Assembly (NCBI RefSeq): GCF_013927005.1
Contig: NZ_CP055930.1
Coordinates: 682,001-746,000, forward strand
Origin: Enterobacter sp. RHBSTW-00175
GTDB lineage: Bacteria; Pseudomonadota; Gammaproteobacteria; Enterobacterales; Enterobacteriaceae
DNA: 64,000 nucleotides
Direction of reading: 5' to 3'
In this document: one piece after another, positions 1-9,815 of the stretch
How positions within the stretch are numbered: position 1 is the stretch's first letter
Layout of the letters: every line of letters starts with the position of its first letter
Position numbers and translations under genes: made by a program
The notes under the pieces: model-generated
Databases searched by the model: none
What the model was told of the DNA's origin: nothing
The model's input: only the letters and a program-made list of their open reading frames with translations

Positions 1-1110
1 TTCCGTCAGGAAGCCAGAGCTGTCAACTTTTTGCTGAGCAGTGAAACGACCCGTTTCTGGGTCAATCCAGTGCATATAACCTTCGCTATCACCGACAACC
101 AGGCTGCCGTTATACAGCGCCGGAGCCGTCAGCAGACGGTGCAGCAGATCGCTTTGCGTCCACAGCGTTACGCCACCTTCGGTGTTCAGTGCCAGCAGGC
201 GATCGTTCTGATCAACCATATAAATACGGTTGCCATCAACGATGAAATCATTCACAGAGCCCAGCTCACGTTTCCACATGATCTGGCCGCTGCGCAGGTC
301 CAGCGCGGTCAGGTTACCATTATAAGCCAGCGCGTAAACCACGCCATTGACGATAACCGGCGTTGTGTCCACATCGCTCAGGCGATCAATTTCAGTCGAA
401 CCGGTTGCCTGAGAAATACGCTGCTGCCAAATCATCTGGCCCTGTTGCATCAGTACCGCACTGACACGCCCATTGTCGCCGCCAACAATTGCCGCGCCAA
501 AAGCAGATGCCGGAGCAGATTCACCGCGCAGAGACAGTGAAGGCATATCCAGGTTTACCGTCCATTTCACCAGACCGTCGGCTTCGTTCAGCGCCTGCAA
601 CTGGCCGTTGCTGGTGTGGATCAGAACCAGGCCATCGCTCACAACCGGGCGGGACAGCGATTCGCCAGCCACCGTAGTTTGCCATGCGATTGAGCCATCA
701 CTGGTGTTCAGCGCGTAAACCTGCGCTTTTTCACTGCCAACATACACATGGCCACCGGCAACCGTCAGACCGCCAGAAAGCAGTGCAGGCTTACGGGAGA
801 ACCAGCCATCTTTTTCCGCCAGGTTGACGGACCACACTTCTTTGCCGTCATCGGAATTAAGCGCTTTTACCGTGCCTTTACGGTCAGCCGCATAGACAAC
901 GCTGTCAGCAAATGCCGGGTGCAGGTTGGAATAAAATTCACCAATACCGTCACCGACGGAAGAGCTCCACGCGGTTGACGGGGTAAACTGGTTTTCAACA
1001 GTCGGCAGCGGGGACATTTTTACAACATCTTCTTCGCCACTGAACAGTGAACAGCCACTCAATAACGTAACAGAAAGCAGTCCTGGCAGAAGTAATTTAC
1101 GCAATTGCAT
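1..1110 (-). CDS. bamB: BamB, outer-membrane protein assembly lipoprotein (3' end cut off)
   Basis: BamB is a periplasmic lipoprotein of the BamABCDE complex and scaffolds BamA during insertion of beta-barrel proteins. The start ATG is at 1110-1108 and 370 codons are in the window; E. coli BamB has about 392, so only roughly 20 C-terminal residues lie beyond base 1. A signal peptide ends in a lipobox (LLSGC, Cys20). The rest is made of repeated blocks such as GGLTVAGGHVYVGSEKAQ and NRIYMVDQNDRLLALN, typical of an eight-bladed PQQ-type beta-propeller. It lies 10 bases after yfgM, and its GAGAGG ribosome-binding site abuts the yfgM stop, so the two are co-transcribed. The truncation is a window edge, not a lesion. 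Confidence 0.97.
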   Translation of the reverse strand, partial: MQLRKLLLPGLLSVTLLSGCSLFSGEEDVVKMSPLPTVENQFTPSTAWSSSVGDGIGEFYSNLHPAFADSVVYAADRKGTVKALNSDDGKEVWSVNLAEKDGWFSRKPALLSGGLTVAGGHVYVGSEKAQVYALNTSDGSIAWQTTVAGESLSRPVVSDGLVLIHTSNGQLQALNEADGLVKWTVNLDMPSLSLRGESAPASAFGAAIVGGDNGRVSAVLMQQGQMIWQQRISQATGSTEIDRLSDVDTTPVIVNGVVYALAYNGNLTALDLRSGQIMWKRELGSVNDFIVDGNRIYMVDQNDRLLALNTEGGVTLWTQSDLLHRLLTAPALYNGSLVVGDSEGYMHWIDPETGRFTAQQKVDSSGFLTE

Positions 1111-1120
1111 CGGGTCCCTC

Positions 1121-1741
1121 TCAGACGGACAAATTATTTATTTTCATCTGCATCATTTCGCTCAGCGCAGGTGAAGCTTTGCTATCTACGCCAGCTTGCC
1201 ACGCTTTACGCGCGCCCTCTTTGTCACCTTTGCTCAGCAGTGCTTCACCGCGCAGGTCGGCAACAATGGCCGCAAAGCCTTCACCTTTGATGGTATCGAG
1301 CGTTTTCAGCGCATCATCAACTTTTTTCTGCTGCACCTGGATACGCGCCAGACGCATGTTGATGACCGCTTTCAGGTTTTCATCACTCGCCGCAGCAAGG
1401 CCTTGTGACAGCTGTGCTGCTGCTTTATCCAGCTCATTTTTATCAACAAACTGCTGCGCGACTTCCAGCGCGGCCAGCGCACCGTAGGTGTTTTTGTTTT
1501 CAGCAGAAAATTTCTCGGCAGCGGTCAGCGTTTGCGGCTGATCGGCACGAATAGCGCTGATGGTATTTTCATACGCCAGAGAAGCGCCACGCGCGGAATC
1601 AGCCTGATGACCGTTCCAGAAACGCCAGCCCACTAACGCACCCACACCCAAAATTACCCCAACAGCCAGTGCTTTGCCATTTTCAGCAAAGAAGCGTTTA
1701 ATCGCGTCAACCTGGTCGTTTTCGTTCTCGTAAATTTCCAC
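1121..1741 (-). CDS. yfgM: YfgM, ancillary SecYEG translocon subunit
   Basis: This is a 206-residue inner-membrane protein with a short cytoplasmic N terminus, one transmembrane segment (about residues 24-43, VGVILGVGALVGWRFW) and a periplasmic TPR-like helical domain. The family binds SecYEG together with PpiD, helps hand secreted proteins to periplasmic chaperones, and has also been linked to the Rcs response. The start codon is GTG (1741-1739), preceded by a strong AAGGAGAAG site 13 bases after hisS. Its place between hisS and bamB is the usual enterobacterial one. The identification rests on the conserved start MEIYENENDQVDAIKRFF and on order. Confidence 0.95.
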   Translation of the reverse strand: MEIYENENDQVDAIKRFFAENGKALAVGVILGVGALVGWRFWNGHQADSARGASLAYENTISAIRADQPQTLTAAEKFSAENKNTYGALAALEVAQQFVDKNELDKAAAQLSQGLAAASDENLKAVINMRLARIQVQQKKVDDALKTLDTIKGEGFAAIVADLRGEALLSKGDKEGARKAWQAGVDSKASPALSEMMQMKINNLSV

Positions 1742-1754
1742 GCAGTTCTTCTCC

Positions 1755-3029
1755 TTAGGAAGTCAAAGTGCGCAAGTGCGCCGCAACGCCATCCTGCGTT
1801 ACCGTTGTTTGCTCACCAGAGCGCAGGTCTTTAACCACCACTTCGCCGTTAGCCACTTCAGACTCACCCAGCACCAGTGCAATACTTGCGCCCCACTTAT
1901 CGGCACGAGCAAACTGTTTTTTGAAGTTGCCGCCGCCATGGTTGGTCATCAGCTTAACGCCCGGCAGTTCGTCACGAACACGTTCGGCAAGCTGCATTGC
2001 CGCAGACTGCGTATCCGCGCCTGAGGCCACCAGGTATATATCGACAACGGAATCTGCTTTAAATTCCGGATTAACTGCCTGAACCAGCAAAACAAGTCGC
2101 TCAAGACCCATTGCAAAACCAACGGCAGGTGCCGCACGGCCACCAAGCTGTTCAACCAGACCGTCATAACGACCGCCTGCACATACGGTTCCCTGTGAGC
2201 CGAGGCTGCTCGTCACCCACTCGAAAACGGTACGGTTGTAGTAATCCAGACCGCGCACCAGACGCTGGTTAACGGTATAAGCAATACCGGCCGCTTCCAG
2301 CAGTTTGCACAGACCCGCGAAGTGCTCGCGAGAATCTTCGTCCAGATAATCACCCAACGCAGGCGCACCGTTCAACAGAGCCTGGACTTCTGGGTTTTTG
2401 GAATCAAGAACACGCAACGGATTGCTGTACATGCGACGTTTGCAGTCTTCGTCCAGCGACTCTTTATGCTGTTCCAGGAACGCAACCAGTGCATCGCGAT
2501 AGTTCGCACGCGCTTCCAGAGAACCGATAGAGTTCAGCTCCAGAGAAACATGCTCAGAAATACCGAGCGCGCGCCACCAGCGGGCTGTCAGCAAAATCAG
2601 TTCGGCATCGATGTCCGGGCCTTGCAGACCAAAGACTTCAACACCCAGCTGGTTGAACTGGCGGTAACGACCTTTCTGTGGACGTTCGTGGCGGAACATC
2701 GGGCCGATGTACCACAGGCGCTGCTCCTGATTGTACAGGAGACCATGTTCGATGCCGGCGCGTACGCAGCCCGCCGTACCTTCCGGACGCAGTGTCAGGC
2801 TGTCGCCGTTGCGGTCCTCAAAGGTATACATCTCTTTTTCAACCACGTCGGTCACTTCACCGATCGCGCGTTTGAATAACGGGGTCTGCTCTACAATCGG
2901 CAAACGGATTTCGCTGTAACCGTAGCTGCCGAGCACCTGTTTCAGTGTGCCTTCAATGCGCTGCCAGATGGCGGTTTCGCCAGGCAGATAATCGTTCATG
3001 CCGCGGATGGCTTGAATGTTTTTTGCCAC
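1755..3029 (-). CDS. hisS: Histidyl-tRNA synthetase
   Basis: HisRS is a class II aminoacyl-tRNA synthetase that charges tRNA-His, and acts as a cytoplasmic homodimer. The 424-residue protein carries motif 2 ([14 protein letters not shown]), the histidine-binding signature [13 protein letters not shown] and motif 3 (GFAMGLERL), followed by the C-terminal anticodon-binding domain. I chose the GTG at 3029-3027 because it gives the conserved N terminus [18 protein letters not shown] and the usual length; an upstream in-frame start would add 16 residues ([16 protein letters not shown]) encoded in the ispG terminator region. It heads the hisS-yfgM-bamB run. A strong terminator-like hairpin separates it from ispG. 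Confidence 0.97.
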   Translation of the reverse strand: MAKNIQAIRGMNDYLPGETAIWQRIEGTLKQVLGSYGYSEIRLPIVEQTPLFKRAIGEVTDVVEKEMYTFEDRNGDSLTLRPEGTAGCVRAGIEHGLLYNQEQRLWYIGPMFRHERPQKGRYRQFNQLGVEVFGLQGPDIDAELILLTARWWRALGISEHVSLELNSIGSLEARANYRDALVAFLEQHKESLDEDCKRRMYSNPLRVLDSKNPEVQALLNGAPALGDYLDEDSREHFAGLCKLLEAAGIAYTVNQRLVRGLDYYNRTVFEWVTSSLGSQGTVCAGGRYDGLVEQLGGRAAPAVGFAMGLERLVLLVQAVNPEFKADSVVDIYLVASGADTQSAAMQLAERVRDELPGVKLMTNHGGGNFKKQFARADKWGASIALVLGESEVANGEVVVKDLRSGEQTTVTQDGVAAHLRTLTS

Positions 3030-3050
3030 GTTTATTCTCTTTCTATATAC

Positions 3051-3105
3051 AAAAAAGAACCCAAAGAATGGGTTCAATCATACATGGGAAGCGAGCGGCT
3101 TCCCA
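3051..3105 (-). terminator. Intrinsic terminator after ispG (two stacked hairpins)
   Basis: On the minus strand, just past the ispG stop, there is first a hairpin with 8-bp arms (TGGGAAGC at 3085-3092 and its complement at 3098-3105), then a second with 6-bp arms (GAACCC at 3057-3062 and GGGTTC at 3070-3075). The second is followed directly by six U residues (3056-3051). This is a classic rho-independent terminator and should partly separate ispG from hisS, whose start lies 21 bases further on. Since hisS is so close, its promoter probably lies within or upstream of ispG, or some readthrough occurs. Confidence 0.75.
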
Positions 3106-3110
3106 TCACG

Positions 3111-4229
3111 TTATTTTTCAACCTGCTGAATGCTGATACGCTGCGCTTCATCCATCATCGTGGCTTTGGCGCGAATGCGGGCTTCAAGCTGATCGATCAT
3201 GTCGCTATTATCCAGACGATCTTTACGAATGCCATCTTCATAGAGACCACTTTTCTTGTTACCACCGGTCACGCCAAGCGTTGACACGAGCGCTTCACCC
3301 GGGCCATTCACCACACAACCGATAATGGACACATCCATCGGGGTGATAATGTCTTCCAGGCGCTGCTCAAGGGCATTCACTGTACCGATGACGTCAAACT
3401 CCTGACGCGAACAGGTTGGGCAGGCAATAAAGTTGATCCCACGCGCGCGGATACGCAGTGATTTCAGGATATCGAAACCGACTTTGATCTCTTCAACCGG
3501 GTCGGCTGCCAGAGAGACACGCAGAGTGTCGCCGATCCCTTCCGAGAGCAGCAGCCCCAGACCGATCGCCGATTTTACGGAACCGCTACGCAGGCCGCCG
3601 GCTTCGGTGATCCCCAGGTGCAGCGGCTGATCGATCTGCTTTGCCAGCAGTCGATAAGATTCCACCGCCAGGAACACATCAGAAGCTTTTACGCTGACTT
3701 TGAACTGATCGAAGTTAAGACGATCCAGATGATCCACATGGCGCATAGCGGACTCAAGCAGCGCCTGCGGCGTCGGTTCGCCATACTTTTCTTGCAGATC
3801 TTTTTCCAGTGAACCGGCGTTTACACCGATACGGATTGGAATATTTTTGTCTCGCGCGCAGTCCACTACCATGCGGATACGTTCTTCGTTACCGATGTTG
3901 CCTGGGTTGATGCGCAGGCAGTCAACGCCATATTCGGCGACTTTAAGTGCAATACGGTAGTCGAAGTGAATATCTGCAACCAGCGGAACACTGACCTGTT
4001 GTTTGATCAGTTTGAAGGCCTCGGCGGCATCCATGGTTGGCACGGAAACGCGGACAATGTCCGCGCCGACGCGTTCTAATGCTTTGATTTGATTGACCGT
4101 TGCTTCCACATCTGTGGTACGCGTGTTGGTCATCGACTGGACGGCGATAGGAGCCCCATCGCCAATTGGCACATTCCCAACGTAAATCCGTTTCGATTTT
4201 CTACGTTGAATCGGAGCCTGGTTATGCAT
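3111..4229 (-). CDS. ispG: 4-hydroxy-3-methylbut-2-en-1-yl diphosphate synthase (IspG/GcpE)
   Basis: IspG converts methylerythritol cyclodiphosphate to HMBPP, the penultimate step of the MEP isoprenoid pathway, using a [4Fe-4S] cluster and flavodoxin. The 372-residue length equals that of E. coli. The three cluster cysteines are visible: Cys270 and Cys273 in the CPTCSRQE motif and Cys305 in [11 protein letters not shown]. The N-terminal part is a TIM barrel ([14 protein letters not shown] ... LRINPGNIG). It follows rodZ by 26 bases on the same strand, so a rodZ-ispG transcript is likely, ending at the hairpins after its stop. Confidence 0.97.
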   Translation of the reverse strand: MHNQAPIQRRKSKRIYVGNVPIGDGAPIAVQSMTNTRTTDVEATVNQIKALERVGADIVRVSVPTMDAAEAFKLIKQQVSVPLVADIHFDYRIALKVAEYGVDCLRINPGNIGNEERIRMVVDCARDKNIPIRIGVNAGSLEKDLQEKYGEPTPQALLESAMRHVDHLDRLNFDQFKVSVKASDVFLAVESYRLLAKQIDQPLHLGITEAGGLRSGSVKSAIGLGLLLSEGIGDTLRVSLAADPVEEIKVGFDILKSLRIRARGINFIACPTCSRQEFDVIGTVNALEQRLEDIITPMDVSIIGCVVNGPGEALVSTLGVTGGNKKSGLYEDGIRKDRLDNSDMIDQLEARIRAKATMMDEAQRISIQQVEK

Positions 4230-4255
4230 GAAAAATCTCCCGCGTTGCCCGTCTG

Positions 4256-5272
4256 TTACTGTGCTGCTGATTGTTCGGCATTAACGGTAAGACGCGCAAC
4301 CTGGTTAGTTCTGATAAAGCGACTCAGATCGACAGGTTTACCCTGGTACTGGATCTGTACCGCAGATGGTGCGCCAATCTTGAGCTTATACGGCGCCTGA
4401 CCCGTCAGGTTTAACGTGCCATCTTTACGCTGTAAGCCGCTGAAAAGTTTTTTACCGGTTGCATCAGTCACTTCTAACCAGCAATCGGCCGAGAAGTTCA
4501 TCACCAGCGCATTCGGGTTGGCCGCAGCATTTGCTACGCCCGCCTGATCGGTTGGCAGTGGCTGAGCAGCGCTATTCGCAGGCGCAGATGCCGCTGGCGT
4601 GGTGGCCGCGGTATCAACATTCGCCTGAGAAGGAGCTACAACGGTATTATTTGGTGCTGGTGCAGGAGCAGCAGGATTCGCCGCTGGCGCTTGTGCCTGC
4701 GCCGGATCGGTTGCAGGTGCATCTGTTGCAGCCGTTTGCGGGTCGTTAGACGTTGCCGCGTTATCGGTGCTCAGCGGCACGTTCTGTGCGTTATCGCTAC
4801 CCGCGTTGTTCAGCTCGGCGGAAGATTGATCGGCCATAGTGGTTATCTCTTCCTGCTGCGCTTTGTGGTTTTGCCACCACCATGCGCCCGTCAGGCCAAT
4901 AACCACAAACAGCACCAGCCAGGTAAAGCTCATCAGCCAGCCATCACGTTTTTTACGACGTTTCCCCAGCGAGAAGGTCTGCATCGGCGCAACTTTTGCT
5001 GCACGCACCGGCGCCTGCTTCTCGATCATAGGCAGTAATTCGTTTTCGGGAATATGCACCAGTTTTGCGTAAGAGCGGATATAACCACGCAGAAATGTTG
5101 AAGCCAGATCGGCAGGTGCCTTATCTTCTTCAATATCGCGAACCGTGGATACCTTCAGGCACAAGCGTTCTGCAACAGCTTGCTGGCTGAGTCCGAGTTG
5201 TTCACGGGCGTTGCGAAGACGAACGCCAGTGGAGAGTGCTTCATGTTGGTCGTGAGTGGCTTCAGTATTCAT
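4256..5272 (-). CDS. rodZ: RodZ, cytoskeletal membrane protein linking MreB to the elongasome
   Basis: RodZ is a bitopic membrane protein that binds MreB and maintains rod shape. The 338 residues show, in order, a cytoplasmic Cro/CI-type helix-turn-helix domain (about 15-85, [19 protein letters not shown]), a basic juxtamembrane stretch (GKRRKKRD), one transmembrane helix (about 111-133), a long Pro/Ala/Gln/Thr-rich periplasmic linker (about 140-240) and the C-terminal DUF4115-type beta domain ([16 protein letters not shown]). The linker is low-complexity and is the part expected to vary between species. It lies between rlmN and ispG as in E. coli. Confidence 0.95.
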   Translation of the reverse strand: MNTEATHDQHEALSTGVRLRNAREQLGLSQQAVAERLCLKVSTVRDIEEDKAPADLASTFLRGYIRSYAKLVHIPENELLPMIEKQAPVRAAKVAPMQTFSLGKRRKKRDGWLMSFTWLVLFVVIGLTGAWWWQNHKAQQEEITTMADQSSAELNNAGSDNAQNVPLSTDNAATSNDPQTAATDAPATDPAQAQAPAANPAAPAPAPNNTVVAPSQANVDTAATTPAASAPANSAAQPLPTDQAGVANAAANPNALVMNFSADCWLEVTDATGKKLFSGLQRKDGTLNLTGQAPYKLKIGAPSAVQIQYQGKPVDLSRFIRTNQVARLTVNAEQSAAQ

Positions 5273-5565
5273 TCGCTACAACTACTGGTACGTGAAAAAT
5301 AAGGGTTCAGGTGCCGGTGAGTCACAATGCCACCCGCACCGCGAAACTTCTGGTCAGTTAACCTGGAACAGACAGTATAAGACTGTCAGCCCGTAGATGA
5401 CAGTACAGCCCTGCCTGTGCAGCCAAACTGTTTTTAGGCCGTTACATACTGCCCGAAAGTCGTATGAAACGCACCGTAATTATTAATCAATCATCACGAA
5501 TATGACTGATTATTCAGTAAGATTATGCGTCACGGCGATGATAATGCGCCGTGACTGAATAATAA
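5273..5565. other. rlmN-rodZ intergenic region with a nested inverted repeat
   Basis: This 293-base gap should carry the rodZ promoter and the end of the rlmN transcript. Its right side holds a nested dyad: outer arms ATTATTCAGT (5509-5518) and ACTGAATAAT (5554-5563), and inner arms GTCACGGCG (5529-5537) and CGCCGTGAC (5547-5555). On the minus strand the inner hairpin lies just after the rlmN stop, but no clear U-run follows, so it may be a 3'-end stabiliser rather than a simple terminator. I see no gene here. Confidence 0.5.
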
Positions 5566-6732
5566 TCAAACAGCTTTAACCGCGATTGCCTCACCCTGCA
5601 TACGTTTACGCAGCGTTCGTTTCGTACGATCAATCACATCACCCGCCAGCTGTCCGCACGCTGCATCAATGTCATCACCACGCGTTTTACGCACGATAGT
5701 GGTGAAACCGTACTCCATCAGTACTTTGGAGAAACGATCGATACGGCTGTTTGAACTGCGGCCATACGGCGCACCCGGGAACGGGTTCCATGGAATCAGG
5801 TTAATCTTGCACGGCGTATCTTTCAGCAGCTCAGCCAGCTGATGCGCATGTTCGGTGCCATCATTAACGTGATCCAGCATGACGTACTCGATAGTTACAC
5901 GGCCCTGGTTCGCGTTGGATTTTTCCAGATAGCGGCGCACTGCGGCGAGGAAGGTTTCGATATTGTACTTTTTGTTGATTGGTACAATTTCGTCACGGAT
6001 TTCATCGTTTGGCGCGTGCAGGGAAATTGCCAGCGCAACGTCAATCATGTCGCCGAGCTTATCCAGCGCAGGTACAACACCTGACGTAGAGAGAGTGACG
6101 CGGCGTTTAGACAGACCAAAACCGAAATCATCCAGCATGATTTCCATCGCCGGTACGACGTTAGTCAGGTTCAGCAGGGGTTCACCCATGCCCATCATCA
6201 CCACGTTGGTGATTGGACGTGTGCCCGTCACTTTTGCTGCGCCAACAATTTTAGCCGCACGCCACACCTGGCCGATAATTTCAGACACGCGCAGGTTACG
6301 GTTAAAGCCTTGCTGAGCCGTAGAGCAGAATTTGCACTCAAGCGCACAACCGACCTGAGAAGAGACGCATAGCGTGGCGCGGTCATCTTCCGGGATATAC
6401 ACGGTTTCAACGCGCTGATCGCCTACAGCGATAGCCCATTTGATGGTGCCATCGGCAGAGCGTTGTTCTTCCACCACTTCAGGCGCACGAATTTCGGCCA
6501 CTTCTTTAAGCTTGTTGCGCAGCACTTTGTTGATGTCAGTCATGTCATCAAAGTTGTCGCTGCAATAGTGGTACATCCATTTCATGACCTGGTCGGCACG
6601 AAACGGCTTCTCGCCCATCTCTTTAAAGAATTCGCGCATCTGCTGACGGTTCAGATCCAACAGGTTGATTTTTCCATTTTTATTTGGAACCGCAGGAATG
6701 GCGACTTCGGAGGTATTCACTAGTTCAGACAT
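5566..6732 (-). CDS. rlmN: Dual-specificity 23S rRNA/tRNA adenine-C2 methyltransferase RlmN
   Basis: RlmN is a radical-SAM enzyme that methylates C2 of A2503 in 23S rRNA and A37 of several tRNAs. The 388-residue protein contains the radical-SAM triad CALECKFC (Cys129, Cys133, Cys136), a GMGEPLLN motif and, near the C terminus, the [15 protein letters not shown] segment holding the second catalytic cysteine (Cys355 in E. coli numbering; Cys118 equivalent also present in TLCVSSQ). It is about four residues longer than the E. coli protein at the N terminus. It is separated from ndk by 168 bases including a terminator, so it probably has its own promoter there. Confidence 0.96.
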   Translation of the reverse strand: MSELVNTSEVAIPAVPNKNGKINLLDLNRQQMREFFKEMGEKPFRADQVMKWMYHYCSDNFDDMTDINKVLRNKLKEVAEIRAPEVVEEQRSADGTIKWAIAVGDQRVETVYIPEDDRATLCVSSQVGCALECKFCSTAQQGFNRNLRVSEIIGQVWRAAKIVGAAKVTGTRPITNVVMMGMGEPLLNLTNVVPAMEIMLDDFGFGLSKRRVTLSTSGVVPALDKLGDMIDVALAISLHAPNDEIRDEIVPINKKYNIETFLAAVRRYLEKSNANQGRVTIEYVMLDHVNDGTEHAHQLAELLKDTPCKINLIPWNPFPGAPYGRSSNSRIDRFSKVLMEYGFTTIVRKTRGDDIDAACGQLAGDVIDRTKRTLRKRMQGEAIAVKAV

Positions 6733-6776
6733 AATTTTTTCCGGCCTCGTTGTTACACGTTATGGCCCGTGGAGGG

Positions 6777-6820
6777 TTAAAAAGAAACGCCCCGGAAAGC
6801 ATCTGCTCGTCCGGGGCGTT
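6777..6820 (-). terminator. Intrinsic terminator after ndk
   Basis: Perfect 11-bp arms (AACGCCCCGGA at 6786-6796, TCCGGGGCGTT at 6810-6820) form a GC-rich hairpin. On the minus strand it is followed by TTTCTTTTTAA. It lies 80 bases after the ndk stop and 45 bases before the rlmN start. Confidence 0.85.
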
Positions 6821-6900
6821 GCATTGTACAAAGTCTGGCGCAGGGATGCCACGTCTGCACGCGGCATTTACGAAAATAATGTGTAAACGAAACCGTTAAA

Positions 6901-7332
6901 TTAACGGGTACGTGGACACACTTCGCCTTCAGCGAAGAAGAAAGCGATTTCGCGTGCAGCAGATTCCACAGAGTCAGAACCGTGGGTGCCGTTCTCGGTG
7001 AAGCTGTCAGCGTAGTCAGCGCGCAGAGTACCTGCCAGCGCGTTATCCGGGTTGGTTGCGCCCAGCAGATCGCGGTGACGCTGTACTGCGTTTTCACCTT
7101 CCAGTACGGAAACGACGATTGGGCCAGAAGTCATGAACTCAACCAGGCCGTCAAAGAATGGACGACCTTCGTGCTCAGCGTAGAAACCGCGAGCCTGTTC
7201 AACGCTCAGGTGCAGCATTTTGGTGCCTACAATTTTGAACCCTGCTGATTCAAAGCGAGCGAAGATGCTGCCAATAACGTTTTTTGCCACCGCGTTTGGT
7301 TTAATGATGGAAAAAGTACGTTCAATAGCCAT
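6901..7332 (-). CDS. ndk: Nucleoside diphosphate kinase
   Basis: Ndk transfers the gamma phosphate of ATP to other nucleoside diphosphates by a phosphohistidine ping-pong mechanism in the cytoplasm. The protein is 143 residues, the standard bacterial length. The active-site His117 is in NGTHGSDS and the N-terminal signature [15 protein letters not shown] is intact. I chose the ATG at 7332-7330; an in-frame start five codons upstream lacks family support. It is monocistronic, with a promoter-like element just upstream and a strong terminator downstream. Confidence 0.97.
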   Translation of the reverse strand: MAIERTFSIIKPNAVAKNVIGSIFARFESAGFKIVGTKMLHLSVEQARGFYAEHEGRPFFDGLVEFMTSGPIVVSVLEGENAVQRHRDLLGATNPDNALAGTLRADYADSFTENGTHGSDSVESAAREIAFFFAEGEVCPRTR

Positions 7333-7388
7333 GATAACCTCTGTCAAATGTTCTGTTGTTTTGCATACCTGAGTATGGTGTGGCGCGG

Positions 7389-7417
7389 ATTATAATGAGC
7401 AATAGCGCCATTGCCTA
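7389..7417 (-). promoter_or_regulatory. Candidate sigma-70 promoter of ndk
   Basis: On the minus strand a perfect -10 hexamer TATAAT (7394-7389) is preceded by TAGGCA (7417-7412), a 4/6 match to TTGACA, with a 17-base spacer. The predicted start is about 50 bases upstream of the ndk ATG. Confidence 0.6.
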
Positions 7418-7489
7418 CGGATCTAAGTAACATTTTTTTAAAATAAGATGAGTTTTAGCAACAGCTCACATCTAAAGGCCACTATTTCG

Positions 7490-9814
7490 CTACTGAAGCG
7501 TAAAGTTCACCGTTGTTACCTGACCTGCGTCATCCATTACCAGTAACTGATAATCACCTGACTTATCAAGCTGTAAAGTGTAAACCCTTCCTTTCACATC
7601 CAGCGGTTCACCGTTTAAAAACCACCAGCGTTCGCCGCTACTGCCACTGGCCTGTAGGGGCAGCGACACGCGCGTTTCACCCGGCAGACGTTTGATGACG
7701 GCACCCTCACGCACACCAGAGAGGATAAGCGGTGCCGGCGAATCCTGCGCTAACGGCGGACAAACCGCAGACGCCGTCGGGATCCTTACTGCCCGCCGTT
7801 CGGCTGCCGGGAGCCAGGGTTCCAGCGGCAACGGCCACACGTCCACGACCTTCTCTGTGGCATCCGGGCAATCCGCAGCAACACGCTTGCCCTCTTTATT
7901 CAGCCAGATGGGGAAGCGGATACCGCGAACACCTTCCTGTTCCGGCAGCAACAGCGTTGGTGGCTCGCTGCCATCCAGTAACCAGGTAGAAAGGCGACGA
8001 CGGCAGTTCTCACTGCCTTCCGGCAGAGACTGCCCGCCAGGCCAGCAGATAACGCCGCGCCCAACCGATGCCGGACGAGGGTCGCGCGGCAGACGCGCTT
8101 CGGCAATCGTCGAGCGAGACTGAAGCATGTTATTGACCTGGTTTAGCAACGGCACCGCACTCGCGAAGCCAAACTGTCCGGCCACTGGCGTGCCATCCGG
8201 CCGTCCGGTCCAGATCCCAATGATATAGCGGGCGTTAAGGCCGATGGCCCAGGCATCCCGATAGCCATAACTGGTGCCGGTTTTCCACGCGAGCGGCACC
8301 ACCTGTGGCAGTGCGCCATCAGGCAGAGGTTGTGCCTCATTCGCCAGAATCCGGCGAATAATCCACGCCGCACCCGGTGACAATAAGGGGCGCTCCAGAA
8401 GCGGGTCGCCAGGCCGGATACGCAATTTTGCCGCTTTGCCGTGTCGGGCAAACGCGCTGTAGGCGGCCGTAATATCCGCGAGCCTTGCCCCTGCGCCCCC
8501 CAGGATCAGCGATAAGTTGGGCTGAGCCCCCGCAGGCAGAATAAGCGGTAGCCCTGCATTGCTGAGCATTCCGGTAAAGCGTTTTGGTCCGTAGGCTTCC
8601 AGCACCTGCACCGCCGGGAGGTTCAGCGACCGCACCAGCGCTTCGCTCATACTGACTGGCCCATGAAATCCGCTGTCGAAATTACCGGGCCGGTAATCCC
8701 CGGTTCTGCGCGGCACGTCCTGTAGCAGTGACGCGGGATGGATCAGCCCCTCGTCCAGCGCCATACCGTAGATAAAGGGCTTGAGTACCGATCCCGGCGA
8801 TCGGATCGCATTAACCATGTCCACGTGGCTGAACCGGCTATCGTCGTTGATATCCACAGAACCTACCCAACCGCGCACTTTCATATCGGTATGATCGACG
8901 ACGATCATCGCCAGAGAGCTTCTTGCCGGCAGGCGCGCCTTCCAGTTAAGCGCCAGCTCCTCAAGCTGTCGCTGCAATGACGCATCCAGCGTGGTGACAA
9001 TTTTGTTGTCCCGACTTTTGCTAAGCATCATCCGTGAAAAAAGCGGTGCCAGCTGCGGCATTTGCCGTGGCGCCAGCCAGACGGCCTCTTCACGGGACTC
9101 TTTAACCTGCTGTGCTGACCAGACACCCTGGGTCACCATTCTGTCGAGTACTTTATTTCGCGCGGCTTCAGCACGCTCCGGCCATCTGTCAGGGCGTAAC
9201 CGGCTTGGGGCCTGGGGTAAAACGGCCAGCAGTGCGGCTTCCGAATAGCTTAGCTGTGAGGGCGGTTTGCCGAGATAGGTCCAGCTGGCCGCGCCTACAC
9301 CCTGCAACGTGCCACCAAAGGGCGCCCGGTTCAGGTAGAGCGTCAGAATATCGCGTTTTGAGAGATGCCATTCGAGCTGGACAGCCCGCCAGAGCTGGCG
9401 GATCTTGCCGCCAAAGGTACGCGGATGCGGGTCGAGTAACCGTGCGACCTGCATGGTGAGCGTGCTTCCCCCGGATACTACTTTGCCGGAGCTCAGATCC
9501 TGCCAGGCCGCACGCAGCACGGAAAAAGGGTTAACGCCGGGATGATCCCAAAACCAGCGGTCTTCATACTGGATCAGGGCGTCGAGATAGCGCGGAGAAA
9601 CCTCTTCAATGGTCACCGGATAACGCCAGATCCCTTCGCTGTCGGCAAAGCGCCACAGTGGTGTCCCCTGCTCATCCACCACCACGCGCGCGGGATTGAC
9701 CTCTTTGAGCGGTAACGGCCACAGGCGGTCGGCGGCAATGATAAGCCCCCATAAAATGAGAAGCGCTCCCGCCAGTTGAAGCCAGCGGGAGCGTGTCAGA
9801 CGAGCTATCTGCAT
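7490..9814 (-). CDS. pbpC: Penicillin-binding protein 1C, bifunctional-type
   Basis: PBP1C is an inner-membrane peptidoglycan glycosyltransferase with a transpeptidase domain. The 774 residues run: short cytoplasmic tail, one transmembrane anchor (LAGALLILWGLIIAADRLWP), GT51 glycosyltransferase domain (YEDRWFWDHPG, GGSTLTMQVARLL), penicillin-binding domain with SVLK, SLN and KTGTS motifs, and the C-terminal BiPBP_C domain. I prefer the ATG at 9814-9812 over a TTG five codons upstream: the ATG is one base after the yfhM stop (TAA-C-ATG), indicating translational coupling. The neighbour is an alpha-2-macroglobulin, a conserved pairing thought to join cell-wall repair with trapping of host proteases. 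Confidence 0.95.
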   Translation of the reverse strand: MQIARLTRSRWLQLAGALLILWGLIIAADRLWPLPLKEVNPARVVVDEQGTPLWRFADSEGIWRYPVTIEEVSPRYLDALIQYEDRWFWDHPGVNPFSVLRAAWQDLSSGKVVSGGSTLTMQVARLLDPHPRTFGGKIRQLWRAVQLEWHLSKRDILTLYLNRAPFGGTLQGVGAASWTYLGKPPSQLSYSEAALLAVLPQAPSRLRPDRWPERAEAARNKVLDRMVTQGVWSAQQVKESREEAVWLAPRQMPQLAPLFSRMMLSKSRDNKIVTTLDASLQRQLEELALNWKARLPARSSLAMIVVDHTDMKVRGWVGSVDINDDSRFSHVDMVNAIRSPGSVLKPFIYGMALDEGLIHPASLLQDVPRRTGDYRPGNFDSGFHGPVSMSEALVRSLNLPAVQVLEAYGPKRFTGMLSNAGLPLILPAGAQPNLSLILGGAGARLADITAAYSAFARHGKAAKLRIRPGDPLLERPLLSPGAAWIIRRILANEAQPLPDGALPQVVPLAWKTGTSYGYRDAWAIGLNARYIIGIWTGRPDGTPVAGQFGFASAVPLLNQVNNMLQSRSTIAEARLPRDPRPASVGRGVICWPGGQSLPEGSENCRRRLSTWLLDGSEPPTLLLPEQEGVRGIRFPIWLNKEGKRVAADCPDATEKVVDVWPLPLEPWLPAAERRAVRIPTASAVCPPLAQDSPAPLILSGVREGAVIKRLPGETRVSLPLQASGSSGERWWFLNGEPLDVKGRVYTLQLDKSGDYQLLVMDDAGQVTTVNFTLQ

Positions 9815-9815
9815 G

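Noticed and set aside
1..1110. bamB as a truncated pseudogene
   Set aside because: The frame is open to base 1 and only about 20 residues are missing, so the truncation is the window edge.
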